From: Oligoflexia bacterium
GTDB taxonomy: Bacteria > Bdellovibrionota > UBA1018
Direction of reading: 5' to 3'
Assembly: GCA_903928955.1 (NCBI GenBank)
Contig: CAIYTD010000245.1
Span: 1-8,969 of the forward strand
Length of the DNA: 8,969 bases
The notes below the pieces were generated by a model that was given only the letters and a program-made list of their open reading frames with translations, did not search any database and was not told the DNA's origin. Both the position numbers and the translations under genes were made by a program. Shown one piece after another: positions 1-7,317 of the stretch; within the stretch, counting starts at the first letter, position 1; every line of letters begins with the position of its first letter.

Positions 1-1315
1 CTTCATCATTCAATATTTTAATAAAATTAGGAGGCACGCCTTTATTTGCCAAATGGTCTATCCTATTTTTTAGTACTCTGATTTGAGTCCTTTTTTTGCG
101 TTCTTTGGCACTTGTATTTAAAGGCTTTCCATTACTGTCGACAACAATATCGGTACATAATTTTTTAAACGCACTCCCTGGAGGAAGGAAATCTTTTGAC
201 TTTGAATCACAGCTATCTGGATGACTTCCAGGAGTGGAAGACCTTCTCCCTTTTCTATTTTTGTGAACATATTCATCAACCCCAGCGATCAAGTGGGCTT
301 CCCCAACATATTTTGTATTTTTTAAACGCGGAATTTTTCTTGCTCGTTCGGATCCCGTAATCGATGCGAATTGGTCAAGTTCAGTATTATACTGCCCACG
401 TTTTAATATTCTATCTATATAATCAAAGCTGGACAACTGCCCAATTCCAATATTTTTATTATCTTTTTTATATGCAGCTATAACTGCTGTTCCAAATATT
501 TTCGGACCTGGCTGATTTTTAATATTTTCCCAAAATCCTTCAATGAATTCTGATTGTGGCACCCAGCTTTTACTTGTCATACTATAAATTGTTGTGGAGG
601 CTCCACAAGTGTTTTGTAAATTGCTTGTAATATGATGAATACTACCACCAAAACACGTGGCACAAAGAATTCTCAACGGTTCTTTCAATGTTCTACTTTC
701 TATAGATTGACGTAATTGCTCCATCGTCAGTCTTTCTTTTAGTCCATCGCTTTCTTTCCATAACGGAAATCCAGCTTCTTCGAATGATCCATCTGTACTG
801 CTAGAGCCATGTCCTAACATCACCAATAGCGTCGAGCTTCCAGCAGCAAATACTGGATGTCGTAAAATTTCACTCAGGTCCTCTTGAGAAGTGAATTTAA
901 GATTTGGAGCCCTGCCATCATCTCTATCAGGAAATACACGATTTGGAAGAGGTTGATTATTTGTAATATTTGTAAGTTTCCATTCATGCCCGCCAGATTG
1001 GGCTAAAATCTTTGCATATCTATGTTCATATTTCCCAGTAGGAGGCAAGGGCCCTTGAATCATAATCTCAGCACCGTTTGCAGCTACTTTTACTCCATTG
1101 AAATATTTATCATAACTACTTTTTTGATCGGTAGCTGACATTGTGATAATCACATTCACTTTATTTAAATGCGGTTCCTGAGGTTGAATTTGTCCTTGTG
1201 CTTCCTGTTGAGGAAGTGGCGAAACTATGAGAGGCATGCCAGATGTCATATGACAAATAAATGCGGCAAGTATACCCAGTAGAATCAATTTTGAACGACA
1301 ATTTCTCGAATTCAT
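1..1315 (-). CDS. Secreted caspase-like (clan CD) cysteine peptidase, 3' end outside window
   Basis: The frame is open for 438 codons from ATG at 1313-1315 to the left edge, where it is cut, so the C-terminus is unknown. Residues 1-26 look like a signal peptide: Arg/Lys near the start, then hydrophobic LILLGILAAFI. Residues 52-58 (KVNVIIT) fit the first strand of the caspase-hemoglobinase fold. LLVMLGHGSSS (163-173) gives the hydrophobic strand followed by His169-Gly, and LRILCATCFGGS (214-225) gives the strand ending in the nucleophile. Cys221 before FGGS is the likely nucleophile, with Cys218 as alternative. The His-Cys spacing of 52 suits clan CD peptidases. A later strand (STTIYSMTS) may line the substrate pocket, and residues 351-415 are rich in Lys/Arg. 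An in-frame stop at 1340-1342 limits the start to ATG 1315 or GTG 1321. The ribosome binding site is weak. The exact family (C13-, C11- or C14-like) is inference. Confidence 0.8.
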   Translation of the reverse strand, partial: MNSRNCRSKLILLGILAAFICHMTSGMPLIVSPLPQQEAQGQIQPQEPHLNKVNVIITMSATDQKSSYDKYFNGVKVAANGAEIMIQGPLPPTGKYEHRYAKILAQSGGHEWKLTNITNNQPLPNRVFPDRDDGRAPNLKFTSQEDLSEILRHPVFAAGSSTLLVMLGHGSSSTDGSFEEAGFPLWKESDGLKERLTMEQLRQSIESRTLKEPLRILCATCFGGSIHHITSNLQNTCGASTTIYSMTSKSWVPQSEFIEGFWENIKNQPGPKIFGTAVIAAYKKDNKNIGIGQLSSFDYIDRILKRGQYNTELDQFASITGSERARKIPRLKNTKYVGEAHLIAGVDEYVHKNRKGRRSSTPGSHPDSCDSKSKDFLPPGSAFKKLCTDIVVDSNGKPLNTSAKERKKRTQIRVLKNRIDHLANKGVPPNFIKILNDE

Positions 1316-1503
1316 ACGCACCCCACTCTGAATGTTCTTCTATCAATGATAAGATGAAGCGAAAGGTTGTCCTAGGAGTATTGAAGTTCTGCTTCTGTAT
1401 TTGGGGCGTCTTAGTCGCAATTAAAAAGGTCTTGTTTCGTCCGGCGTGAAGGGGGGTGAGATATTCGAAAAACACTACTCCTAAACTCAGTTTCTTTGTC
1501 AGT

Positions 1504-1557
1504 TGAATCTAAATTCCCAGCTCAATCACCCCCCAGTTCCCGCCTTATTGCGCCCCA
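1504..1557. mobile_element. Probable remnant of an IS21-family end (two terminal-type repeats)
   Basis: Two adjacent copies of a 20-nt repeat, tcccagctcaatcacccccc (1515-1534) and tcccgccttattgcgcccca (1538-1557), share the pattern TCCC-(R)(S)CT-N6-8-CCCC. Three copies of the same pattern in the same orientation lie at 8860-8961. Tandem transposase-binding repeats inside a terminal TG are typical of IS21-family insertion sequences, and a TG lies at 1504-1505. No transposase gene (istA or istB) is visible next to it, so if this is an IS end it is a solo remnant. The family assignment is inference. Confidence 0.4.
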
Positions 1558-1694
1558 GCAATTCTAAAGAATTGCTGAAATTGCAGTCCTTGCCCTATCC
1601 CTATATTCCCTATTTGAGTAGCTTGGAGAAGTGCTGCTGCCGCCACGAACACTACGTGTCCGGTCGACAGCAGCAAGCGATTTTTCAAATCGCT
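1557..1694. repeat. Cluster of three perfect stem-loops
   Basis: Three hairpins follow one another. The first has arms agcaattc (1557-1564) and gaattgct (1569-1576) around TAAA. The second has gctgctg (1633-1639) pairing with cagcagc (1668-1674), with a small acac/gtgt stem inside (1649-1659). The third has agcgattt (1676-1683) and aaatcgct (1687-1694) around TTC. None has a U-run suited to a terminator. They could be internal structure of the insertion-sequence remnant or a structured RNA. I recognise no known RNA family. Confidence 0.45.
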
Positions 1695-1804
1695 ATTAAA
1701 GGATACAGACAACTCCCCTACATAGCTTAGGTAAAGCGAACCCCGAGACCAGCAGAAGGCGGCTTAGCCCCCAGATTTTTCTGATCTCCAATACTGGATG
1801 AGGG

Positions 1805-4024
1805 CTACAACCAGAAGGGTGATCGAGTATTCGGCAGCCGCTCTCTGAGCATTACTTGAGCTGCAGCTGTAATATTATTCCAACGTACATCAAGAGAAGT
1901 AATCCCAGTCATAGTAGCAATATGAGCAGCTCCAGCATCTCCAATTCGATTGTGATTTAGATCAAGGGAAGTAATCCCTCTCATATGCGCAATATGATTA
2001 GATCCAGCATCGCCAATATAATTGGAACCTAGATCAAGAGAAGTAATCCCAGTCATAGTAGCAATATGAGCAGCTCCAGCATCTCCAATTTTATTTCCAC
2101 CTAGACGAAGGGAAATAATGCTAGGCATCATAGAAATGCTAGCAGCTCCAACATCTCCAATTTGATTCCCACTTAGATCAAGAGAAGTAATCCCAGTCAT
2201 AGTAGCAATGCGAGCAGCTCCTTCAGGTTTGATTCGATTGCCAGCGAGATCAAGAAAAGTAAGATTTGTAAGATGGGTCAGTTTCTGCACATCTTCCGCA
2301 TTTAGATCGCAGCTACGTAATTTCAAATAAGTTAAAGACACAGGAAGCTGAGATAAAAGATCATGATTAAATTTAGCTTTTGAAAGAGTCAGCTTCGTAA
2401 TTTTACTAAATACTCCATCTCCAGAAAAAAAAGCAATAAACTCCTCATCTGAAAGTATTCGTTCACTAAAATCAAATGGAGCCTTATCTTGACAAATTGG
2501 ACAATTTGGATTCCGTTCGTATTGTCGTCTGGCTAGCGGTCGATCCAAACCAACATACTTTCCAACTTGGTCCATACATAGACATGCATCCGTAGTAATG
2601 GCATCTTGGAAATATGTGACCTTAGGAGGGGTAGCAATTTGAAGGTCCATATAAGCCCTAGTTAAGTTTGCTCTGGTAAAATTCGCCCCTGAAATGTAGG
2701 AATCTTTAAATGTAGCTCCTTCTAGATTTGCATCTGTAAAATTGGTCTCGGCCAACATAGCCCCATTAAAGTTCACGTAGCTCAAATCTCTACCCGAAAG
2801 ATCCATCCTTGACCAGTCAGAGCATTCGGCTGTCTTATTTGTTAAATATCTCCCATTTAGTCCAGTATAATTCAAATAACCATGATGCTTGAGGGTACAA
2901 TTGTAATGCGATTTAAATACAGAACCATGATCATAGGGAGTATATCGATATCCGTAATAATTTGAATTTGCGGATTTAAAAGTTAAACCAATTTTTTCGA
3001 GTTCGGCTATTCCCATGAACCTAGGAGATCGATGAGGCAGACCGCAATATTGATCAGGATTTCTGTTTTGATCTTGCCATTGATCGATTCCCGATGAATC
3101 ACCCCAGGGGTCAGCTGATTTAATGAAAAACCTGCCACAATTTTCAGAATTGAATGTTGTAAATTCATCGAAAATAGCACCTTTCAAATTAGCCGGTTTC
3201 AAATCACCTGCTGATAAATCAGTCCCCCTAATATCAGCTTGACCCAAGTCTGCATCCAATAGATTTGCACCCCGAAAGTTAGCACCGGTTAAATTTGAGT
3301 ATCCAAGTTGAGCATTACTAAAGTTGGAACCCAAAAAATTTGCATGACTCAAATTAGCATGGGAGAGATCTGCTCCTGAAAAATTAGAATTAATTAAGTT
3401 AGCATGGATAGCGTTGATGTCATTAAGTTTAGCATTCATGAAGTCAGTATTAACCGCTACGGAATTTCCCATATTTGAATATGAAAAAACTCCATTTGAA
3501 AAATTTGATCCGCTTAATGTTGCTCCACTGAAGTCCGTACCAGTTGCTACTAAGTTTGTCGCAATTACATTATCTAAATGGGATTGTTGGAAAATACCGC
3601 CACTTATGTTTGATTCGTTGAATGTTGATAGAGAAAAAACAGCTCCAACAGCGTTAATACATTCAAGTCTACTACCAGTCAATTTAGATCTAACCGCATT
3701 TAAATCTCTAAAATTAGAGTATCTAAGATCAACGCCATTTAAATTGCTAGTTCTCAGAGAACCAAGATGAATTGGGTCAGAAAAATTTTCATCTATATAA
3801 ATTCCACATTCACCTAGGTATTTGTAATTAAATCCAACCTCTCCATTGTTATTTCTACAGCGTCCTTGGTTTAAGTCAAAGTAATATCCATCGTAACCAG
3901 TCATTCTGGAGGAGTGATTTGAATATTCTTTTAAAACAGAGTTTTTATTGTAACTACACCATTGTGGATTATAAGGCGTACTGGATTGAGTCAGCCATAA
4001 AAGGAACGTATATATACTCATCAT
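1805..4024 (-). CDS. Pentapeptide-repeat and leucine-rich-repeat fusion protein, 739 aa
   Basis: This protein is built from solenoid repeats and probably binds other proteins. Residues about 85-290 are pentapeptide repeats (A(D/N)LxX type, such as FSGADLSHANLSHANFLGSNF), a fold that makes a four-sided right-handed helix. A non-repeat section (291-400) follows, then a second pentapeptide block (405-458). A linker carries CLC at 481-483 and CPIC at 508-511. Residues about 543-727 are leucine-rich repeats of ribonuclease-inhibitor type: six units from 582, five of them 24 residues, with LDL..N.IGDAGAAHI. The first 11 residues are hydrophobic but lack a charged start, so export is uncertain. ATG at 4022-4024 is the first start after an in-frame stop (4034-4036) and has no visible Shine-Dalgarno. 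A long hairpin ends 11 nt upstream. No catalytic motif is seen, and function is unknown. Confidence 0.85.
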   Translation of the reverse strand: MMSIYTFLLWLTQSSTPYNPQWCSYNKNSVLKEYSNHSSRMTGYDGYYFDLNQGRCRNNNGEVGFNYKYLGECGIYIDENFSDPIHLGSLRTSNLNGVDLRYSNFRDLNAVRSKLTGSRLECINAVGAVFSLSTFNESNISGGIFQQSHLDNVIATNLVATGTDFSGATLSGSNFSNGVFSYSNMGNSVAVNTDFMNAKLNDINAIHANLINSNFSGADLSHANLSHANFLGSNFSNAQLGYSNLTGANFRGANLLDADLGQADIRGTDLSAGDLKPANLKGAIFDEFTTFNSENCGRFFIKSADPWGDSSGIDQWQDQNRNPDQYCGLPHRSPRFMGIAELEKIGLTFKSANSNYYGYRYTPYDHGSVFKSHYNCTLKHHGYLNYTGLNGRYLTNKTAECSDWSRMDLSGRDLSYVNFNGAMLAETNFTDANLEGATFKDSYISGANFTRANLTRAYMDLQIATPPKVTYFQDAITTDACLCMDQVGKYVGLDRPLARRQYERNPNCPICQDKAPFDFSERILSDEEFIAFFSGDGVFSKITKLTLSKAKFNHDLLSQLPVSLTYLKLRSCDLNAEDVQKLTHLTNLTFLDLAGNRIKPEGAARIATMTGITSLDLSGNQIGDVGAASISMMPSIISLRLGGNKIGDAGAAHIATMTGITSLDLGSNYIGDAGSNHIAHMRGITSLDLNHNRIGDAGAAHIATMTGITSLDVRWNNITAAAQVMLRERLPNTRSPFWL
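1889..2209 (-). repeat. 144-bp higher-order repeat inside the leucine-rich-repeat region
   Basis: A 58-bp stretch at 1889-1946 recurs exactly at 2033-2090, 144 bp away. Its first 33 bp recur again at 2177-2209, another 144 bp on. One leucine-rich unit is 72 bp, so the duplicated unit is a pair of repeats (48 residues). Identity at DNA level, including third codon positions, points to recent duplication or gene conversion, and copy number could differ between strains. Confidence 0.9.
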
Positions 4025-4035
4025 AAATAAAATTT

Positions 4036-4096
4036 AAAATGAAATCTCTGAATGCGGGATTGTAGGCTTCAATCCAGTATTCAGAGATTTCATTTT
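4036..4096 (-). terminator. Long hairpin between the 589-aa and 739-aa genes, likely intrinsic terminator
   Basis: Perfect 18-bp arms lie at 4036-4053 (aaaatgaaatctctgaat) and 4079-4096. Inside them is a second 6-bp stem, ggattg (4057-4062) with caatcc (4070-4075), around a 7-nt loop. Read on the minus strand the hairpin starts 3 nt after the stop codon of the 589-aa gene and is followed by T-rich sequence (TTTTAAATTTTATTTATG), so termination of the upstream operon is likely. Only 11 nt separate it from the ATG of the next gene, which leaves no room for a promoter after it. Read-through or translational control of the 739-aa gene is therefore also possible. Confidence 0.65.
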
Positions 4097-4099
4097 GCA

Positions 4100-5869
4100 T
4101 TACCTTCTATCTCTAGGAAATTTAAGGTTTATTGATATGGTATTTACCTGAGGTACTATGCGATTATAATCCCAATTTTCCTCTGCCGTAAAATTGAGTT
4201 TGGTCTTTAATTCTGCTTTAGTTTTAGTATCACCAAACAAAGTAACGAAGTCAAAAATTTGGATTGGAAATATATTGAATAAAAAACCTATTCTACGAAT
4301 AGGTTGTTGAATCGTTGTTGCAGCAGGTTCTGGAGAAAGATCTGGCATCTTTGTATTAAAAGAACCAAGTGCCAAAACCAATTTAGTCATCATTTCTGCT
4401 TTGACTTCAGTTCTAATTGCTGCCTGTTGAGCAGCATCAACTACGTCTTCAGTATGATATTCAAAGGAGAAATCGCTATTTTCTTCAGCCTTGTTAACGG
4501 CATTGTGAAAAGCTTCTTTGTCGAAACCTAAAAAGCCAGTTTTTTTAGTTCCTTTTTCTTCCATTTGTTCTATCAACTTATACATATTATATTTAGCAGT
4601 TAATTTAGTTCTTGCTGAACTTGGAAATAAGGAGGTCGAACTAATTACAAGCCCTGAATCAGCTCTACCACGCTCCTGGGCTTCCAAAATTGCACAAGCT
4701 CCAAATACTGATAGCTCAGCATCATAGGCACCTGATGTTCCTGCTGTTGTATACTCATCTATCCGAAAAGGAGTAGCTTTTAATAGGCTGAAATACGTGT
4801 CATCCACGCCTTGTTCATTATTGGCATTTTCATATCTTGGGAGTTCTTCAGTTGGGGCTGGGGTTTGTATAGCATTCAATAGGTTATTGCCGGATGCAGA
4901 AAACATTAGAAATGCTGAACCAGCAATTGACTGATCAATACTCCGAATATAGAAATTTAACTGTTTTTGAGGTAATCTCTTTAGAGTAGCATGTGGATTT
5001 AATGCATCAAATTGAATTTTTGCTCTGAGATAGCCATCGTCCCAGATACCAGAGATAGAACCTCCTGATACTTGGTGACCATCTTTATCTTTAAAAGTAA
5101 CCATTCTTTCTCTATGATTATCAATTTCAAGCTCAAGCTCTTCACGCTCTGCACTTTTACGGTTGTATGAAGCAAGTTCTTCCGTATTATTTGTAAGTTT
5201 TCTCCGAGCCGTTTCGCATGGAGTTTTTGTTCGATAGAATTCAGTTTGAGCCGCTGCAACTTGCCTAGTTAATTCTACAATTCTTACAGAAATGGCTCTG
5301 ATTTCAGCGTTCAGTTCTGCCATCGGCATGCCTTGTGCTATCTTTTCTCCCATGGTTGCACTTGCCATAGTTAATGTAGTTTTTTCCCCCTCCAAAAGTT
5401 CTTTGAGATCGTCTACTGATTCTTTTGCTGTATCCATTGTGGCACAACGTTCAGCAACAACAGCTTCTAAATCTCTTTTAGTTCGGAGAAGCTCATCAAT
5501 TCTTCGCGCTTCAGCAGGACTAAGGGTAAGCGTAGCTAGTGTTTTTGCTCTTAGTGCATTTAACAACCTTTTGTTATCATCTATAAACTGACAAAAGCCT
5601 CCCCGCCTGCCTCGGTCAGTTACTAAAGGACTCCATGTTGTGTTATTCACTTCAATTTCTTGATTTAAGGGTAAATAATAAACAGCGTCAGTCGCAGCAA
5701 TTTTAGAATTAGCATCATCGAGCGCCGCAATCGCAGATATCCCTACAGGGATACGAATATTGTCGGGAATATTTTTATGGACACTTGGCAATCCAGCATG
5801 AGTAGCCTGTGTACCCAAGAGCGTGAATAATAAGGCTCCTCCTAAATGCTTAGTCTTTTTGTTTTTCAA
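4100..5869 (-). CDS. Exported coiled-coil protein of unknown function, 589 aa, TTG start
   Basis: Start TTG at 5867-5869 is set by a strong ribosome binding site, AAGGAG, 7 nt upstream and inside the end of the 153-aa gene. That gives a 20-bp overlap and probable translational coupling. Residues 1-26 form a clear signal peptide: MKNKKTKH, then GGALLFTLLG, with a cleavage site around THAG-L. Residues about 97-255 are rich in Glu, Lys, Arg, Leu and Ala with heptad-like spacing, suggesting a long coiled coil. The rest is mixed alpha/beta without repeats. Cys occurs at 93, 142, 218 and 392, so disulfides are possible after export. The C-terminus (TISINLKFPRDRR) follows a hydrophobic stretch at about 528-545. 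I recognise no family or catalytic motif. Periplasmic or outer-membrane location, acting with its operon partner, is inferred. Confidence 0.8.
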   Translation of the reverse strand: MKNKKTKHLGGALLFTLLGTQATHAGLPSVHKNIPDNIRIPVGISAIAALDDANSKIAATDAVYYLPLNQEIEVNNTTWSPLVTDRGRRGGFCQFIDDNKRLLNALRAKTLATLTLSPAEARRIDELLRTKRDLEAVVAERCATMDTAKESVDDLKELLEGEKTTLTMASATMGEKIAQGMPMAELNAEIRAISVRIVELTRQVAAAQTEFYRTKTPCETARRKLTNNTEELASYNRKSAEREELELEIDNHRERMVTFKDKDGHQVSGGSISGIWDDGYLRAKIQFDALNPHATLKRLPQKQLNFYIRSIDQSIAGSAFLMFSASGNNLLNAIQTPAPTEELPRYENANNEQGVDDTYFSLLKATPFRIDEYTTAGTSGAYDAELSVFGACAILEAQERGRADSGLVISSTSLFPSSARTKLTAKYNMYKLIEQMEEKGTKKTGFLGFDKEAFHNAVNKAEENSDFSFEYHTEDVVDAAQQAAIRTEVKAEMMTKLVLALGSFNTKMPDLSPEPAATTIQQPIRRIGFLFNIFPIQIFDFVTLFGDTKTKAELKTKLNFTAEENWDYNRIVPQVNTISINLKFPRDRR

Positions 5870-6311
5870 TTTCTTTCTCCTTTTTTATTTTGTCATTTAA
5901 GCATAGGATTAAGCTTCCTCGAAATTTAGAAACCTCTCTTGATGCTTTATGTGCAAGGGCCATTAACTCAACGGATGGATTTCTAGCCATGCGTTCTGTT
6001 AAGTCTTTAAATTCGGTAGTTGCATTTTCAAGTTTTTGCCGTAATTTATGCAAATCTCCGCAATATTCTTGATAATTAGTCAGAACTTCCTTGGTAAATT
6101 GATCTGAGTTAAGTCTATTTTCGAGATTGGGTTGATTTGACTCAATAGCTGTAACTATTTCGTGAGTATGTTTAGACGGAGGTTCTATTGCTTTTGGTTG
6201 AGTTGAAATATCAACTTGATTAATTGAAATTAATTCCCGTTGAGAATTCAATAGTAAAAAAACCATTGAAATAGGAACTAAAACTATAAAAAGAATAAAA
6301 AATTTTTTCAT
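5850..6311 (-). CDS. Membrane-anchored periplasmic coiled-coil protein, 153 aa, unknown function
   Basis: The protein has a short basic start (MKK) and one hydrophobic segment, FFILFIVLVPISMVFLLL (residues 4-21). No small-residue cleavage site follows, so it is probably an uncleaved inner-membrane anchor with the rest in the periplasm. Residues 22-75 are polar and probably flexible. Residues 80-153 are charged and helical with two Cys (84, 137) that could form a disulfide, and the tail is very rich in Lys/Glu. It is the first gene of a two-gene minus-strand operon, and its 3' end contains the ribosome binding site and TTG start of the 589-aa gene. The ribosome binding site before ATG 6311 is weak (a lone GAG). 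No family is recognised. A role as membrane tether or partner for the downstream protein is inference. Confidence 0.75.
   Translation of the reverse strand: MKKFFILFIVLVPISMVFLLLNSQRELISINQVDISTQPKAIEPPSKHTHEIVTAIESNQPNLENRLNSDQFTKEVLTNYQEYCGDLHKLRQKLENATTEFKDLTERMARNPSVELMALAHKASREVSKFRGSLILCLNDKIKKEKEIEKQKD
5874..5881 (-). promoter_or_regulatory. Strong ribosome binding site fixing a TTG start
   Basis: On the minus strand the sequence AAGGAGAAAGAAATTG places AAGGAG 7 nt before TTG at 5867-5869. It lies within the final codons of the 153-aa gene. No ATG or GTG at a comparable distance opens the same frame, so this site decides the start of the 589-aa protein. Confidence 0.7.
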
Positions 6312-6470
6312 CAGAAATAGAGCTCAAAATATTAGTTAAGCTAAAGATGCAAATCTTAGGATGTGACTAACATTGTATTTCTAAGAAAAATCAAACATTG
6401 TCAATAAAATTTCAATAAAATTTGAAACTACTTGACTTGTGATTTGGGAAAATATATTTACAAAATCTAT
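6312..6470. promoter_or_regulatory. Divergent promoter region between the minus operon and the plus lipoprotein gene
   Basis: This 159-bp AT-rich gap separates divergent genes and must hold promoters for both. On the minus strand a perfect TTGACA (6404 to 6399) is present, but the hexamer 17 bp on is poor (GAAATA); TACAAT at 6377-6372 is a better -10 at too long a spacing. On the plus strand TTGACT (6432-6437) and TATATT (6453-6458) are 15 bp apart, shorter than ideal. A perfect tandem repeat of the 11-mer tcaataaaatt fills 6401-6422. None of these assignments is firm. Confidence 0.3.
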
Positions 6471-7139
6471 ATGTATAGTAGAGTAATAATTTCTAGTCTC
6501 GCTGTGCTTCTTATTTCTTGCAAAGGCTTTAGTGGATCTGACTCCGCGAATGATTCTGACGACCAGCCAGGACCAAATGACCCAATTTCAAGAACTTTTC
6601 ATTATAAAGATCAACTTGATTGCTATCTAGAAAAGCCAATTTTTGTTGATAGAAATGAATTAACACCAGGCTCAGATTTTACTATTTCCAATGCTACATT
6701 TTATCAGCCGATTAGGACTTCCGTATTCGGAATAGCAAACGTTAACTATGAAATCCTAATATTTACACTCCCAAATCCTGGGAGTAGTCAGCCAGTAGCA
6801 GCGTTATTTGGGCTTGATGAAGACTTTATACGGACTAGACAGAGGGCTGGTTTTACTAGGAATGATCCACCATTTTCTCCGAATACAATAAATACTAGGG
6901 GAGAAATGACTTCTGTTAACGAAGTGTTTACTTATACTTCCAGTAGATTTGCAGGACAGGACAGAGGACATCCGCCTTATGATGCCCATGACGCTGTATT
7001 TTCTATATCATTTGAAAATAACCATTTAGTAGGACTGAAGCTCAAAATCCCTGAAAAAATTGACTTAGGTGGCGGGTTTATCCGATTTGCTCCAGAGCTT
7101 GAAACCCTTTGTTTAAAGAATGGTGAGCTTAAACATTGA
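6471..7139 (+). CDS. Predicted lipoprotein of unknown function, 222 aa
   Basis: From ATG at 6471 the protein begins with a lipoprotein signal: MYSRVIISSLAVLL, then lipobox LISC with Cys17 as the lipidation site. The residue after Cys is Lys, not Asp, which in proteobacteria favours sorting to the outer membrane. A Ser/Asp/Gly-rich linker (about 18-36) follows, as is common in surface lipoproteins. The remainder looks like a beta-rich globular domain, with repeated short hydrophobic strands and a Cys near each end (DQLDCYL and LETLCLK) that could form a disulfide. A TTG start at 6432 would add 13 residues with Tyr/Lys before the signal and is less likely. No good Shine-Dalgarno is seen for either start. 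I recognise no family. The gene stands alone, divergent from the two-gene operon. Confidence 0.8.
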   Translation: MYSRVIISSLAVLLISCKGFSGSDSANDSDDQPGPNDPISRTFHYKDQLDCYLEKPIFVDRNELTPGSDFTISNATFYQPIRTSVFGIANVNYEILIFTLPNPGSSQPVAALFGLDEDFIRTRQRAGFTRNDPPFSPNTINTRGEMTSVNEVFTYTSSRFAGQDRGHPPYDAHDAVFSISFENNHLVGLKLKIPEKIDLGGGFIRFAPELETLCLKNGELKH

Positions 7140-7317
7140 CACGATTCCCATTTTTTTAAGAAGCTCTGTCACATACATGGCGGGATCTTACGTCGGTTTT
7201 CTGTCCATCTGAGCCCCTACCCCCATATTGCTTCAGAGAAAAAGGAAAAATTGCTCCTGAAATAGAAAAAACTACTACCCAAGGAACCCGCTCTTGGTAC
7301 CCAGTGAAGCGTTATCA
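7140..7317. other. Convergent intergenic region, no gene seen
   Basis: This 178-bp gap lies between the 3' ends of the lipoprotein gene (plus) and the small exported protein gene (minus). I see no open frame worth calling and no strong terminator hairpin. On the minus strand, GGGGCTCAGATGGACAG near 7200-7217 loosely recalls the IS21-like repeats elsewhere in the window, but the match is too weak to name it. Confidence 0.4.

Larger units (their letters stand above)
1316..1804. other. Gene-free stretch with insertion-sequence debris and hairpins
   Basis: I see no convincing gene between the peptidase gene and the pentapeptide/leucine-rich repeat gene. Short open frames exist on both strands, but none resembles a known protein or has a good ribosome binding site. 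The middle (about 1504-1775) is richer in G and C than its surroundings. It holds two 20-nt repeats like those at the right end of the window (1515-1534, 1538-1557), a half-copy (1763-1772), and three stem-loops. The sequence ggggggtga at 1451-1459 is the exact inverse of tcacccccc at 1526-1534. The promoter of the peptidase gene must lie here, but I cannot place it with confidence. Confidence 0.5.

Noticed and set aside
1161..1475. Minus-strand 104-residue open frame
   Set aside because: It overlaps the start of the caspase-like gene in another frame, lacks a ribosome binding site and resembles nothing.
1503..1730. Plus-strand 75-residue open frame
   Set aside because: It runs through the IS-like repeats and stem-loops, starts without a ribosome binding site and has a low-complexity Pro/Leu/Cys composition; more likely chance.
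3414..3770. Plus-strand 118-residue open frame
   Set aside because: It is antisense to the pentapeptide repeats and its apparent periodicity is imposed by them.
1790..4081. 10-bp inverted match (aatactggat at 1790-1799, atccagtatt at 4072-4081) flanking the repeat-protein gene
   Set aside because: It is too short to call element ends, and the second copy is part of the terminator-like hairpin.
5292..5591. Plus-strand 99-residue Ser/Ala-rich open frame
   Set aside because: It is antisense to the well-supported 589-aa gene with a shadow-type composition.
6432..6470. TTG start extending the lipoprotein by 13 residues
   Set aside because: The extension puts Cys and Tyr/Lys residues before a complete lipoprotein signal that starts cleanly at ATG 6471.
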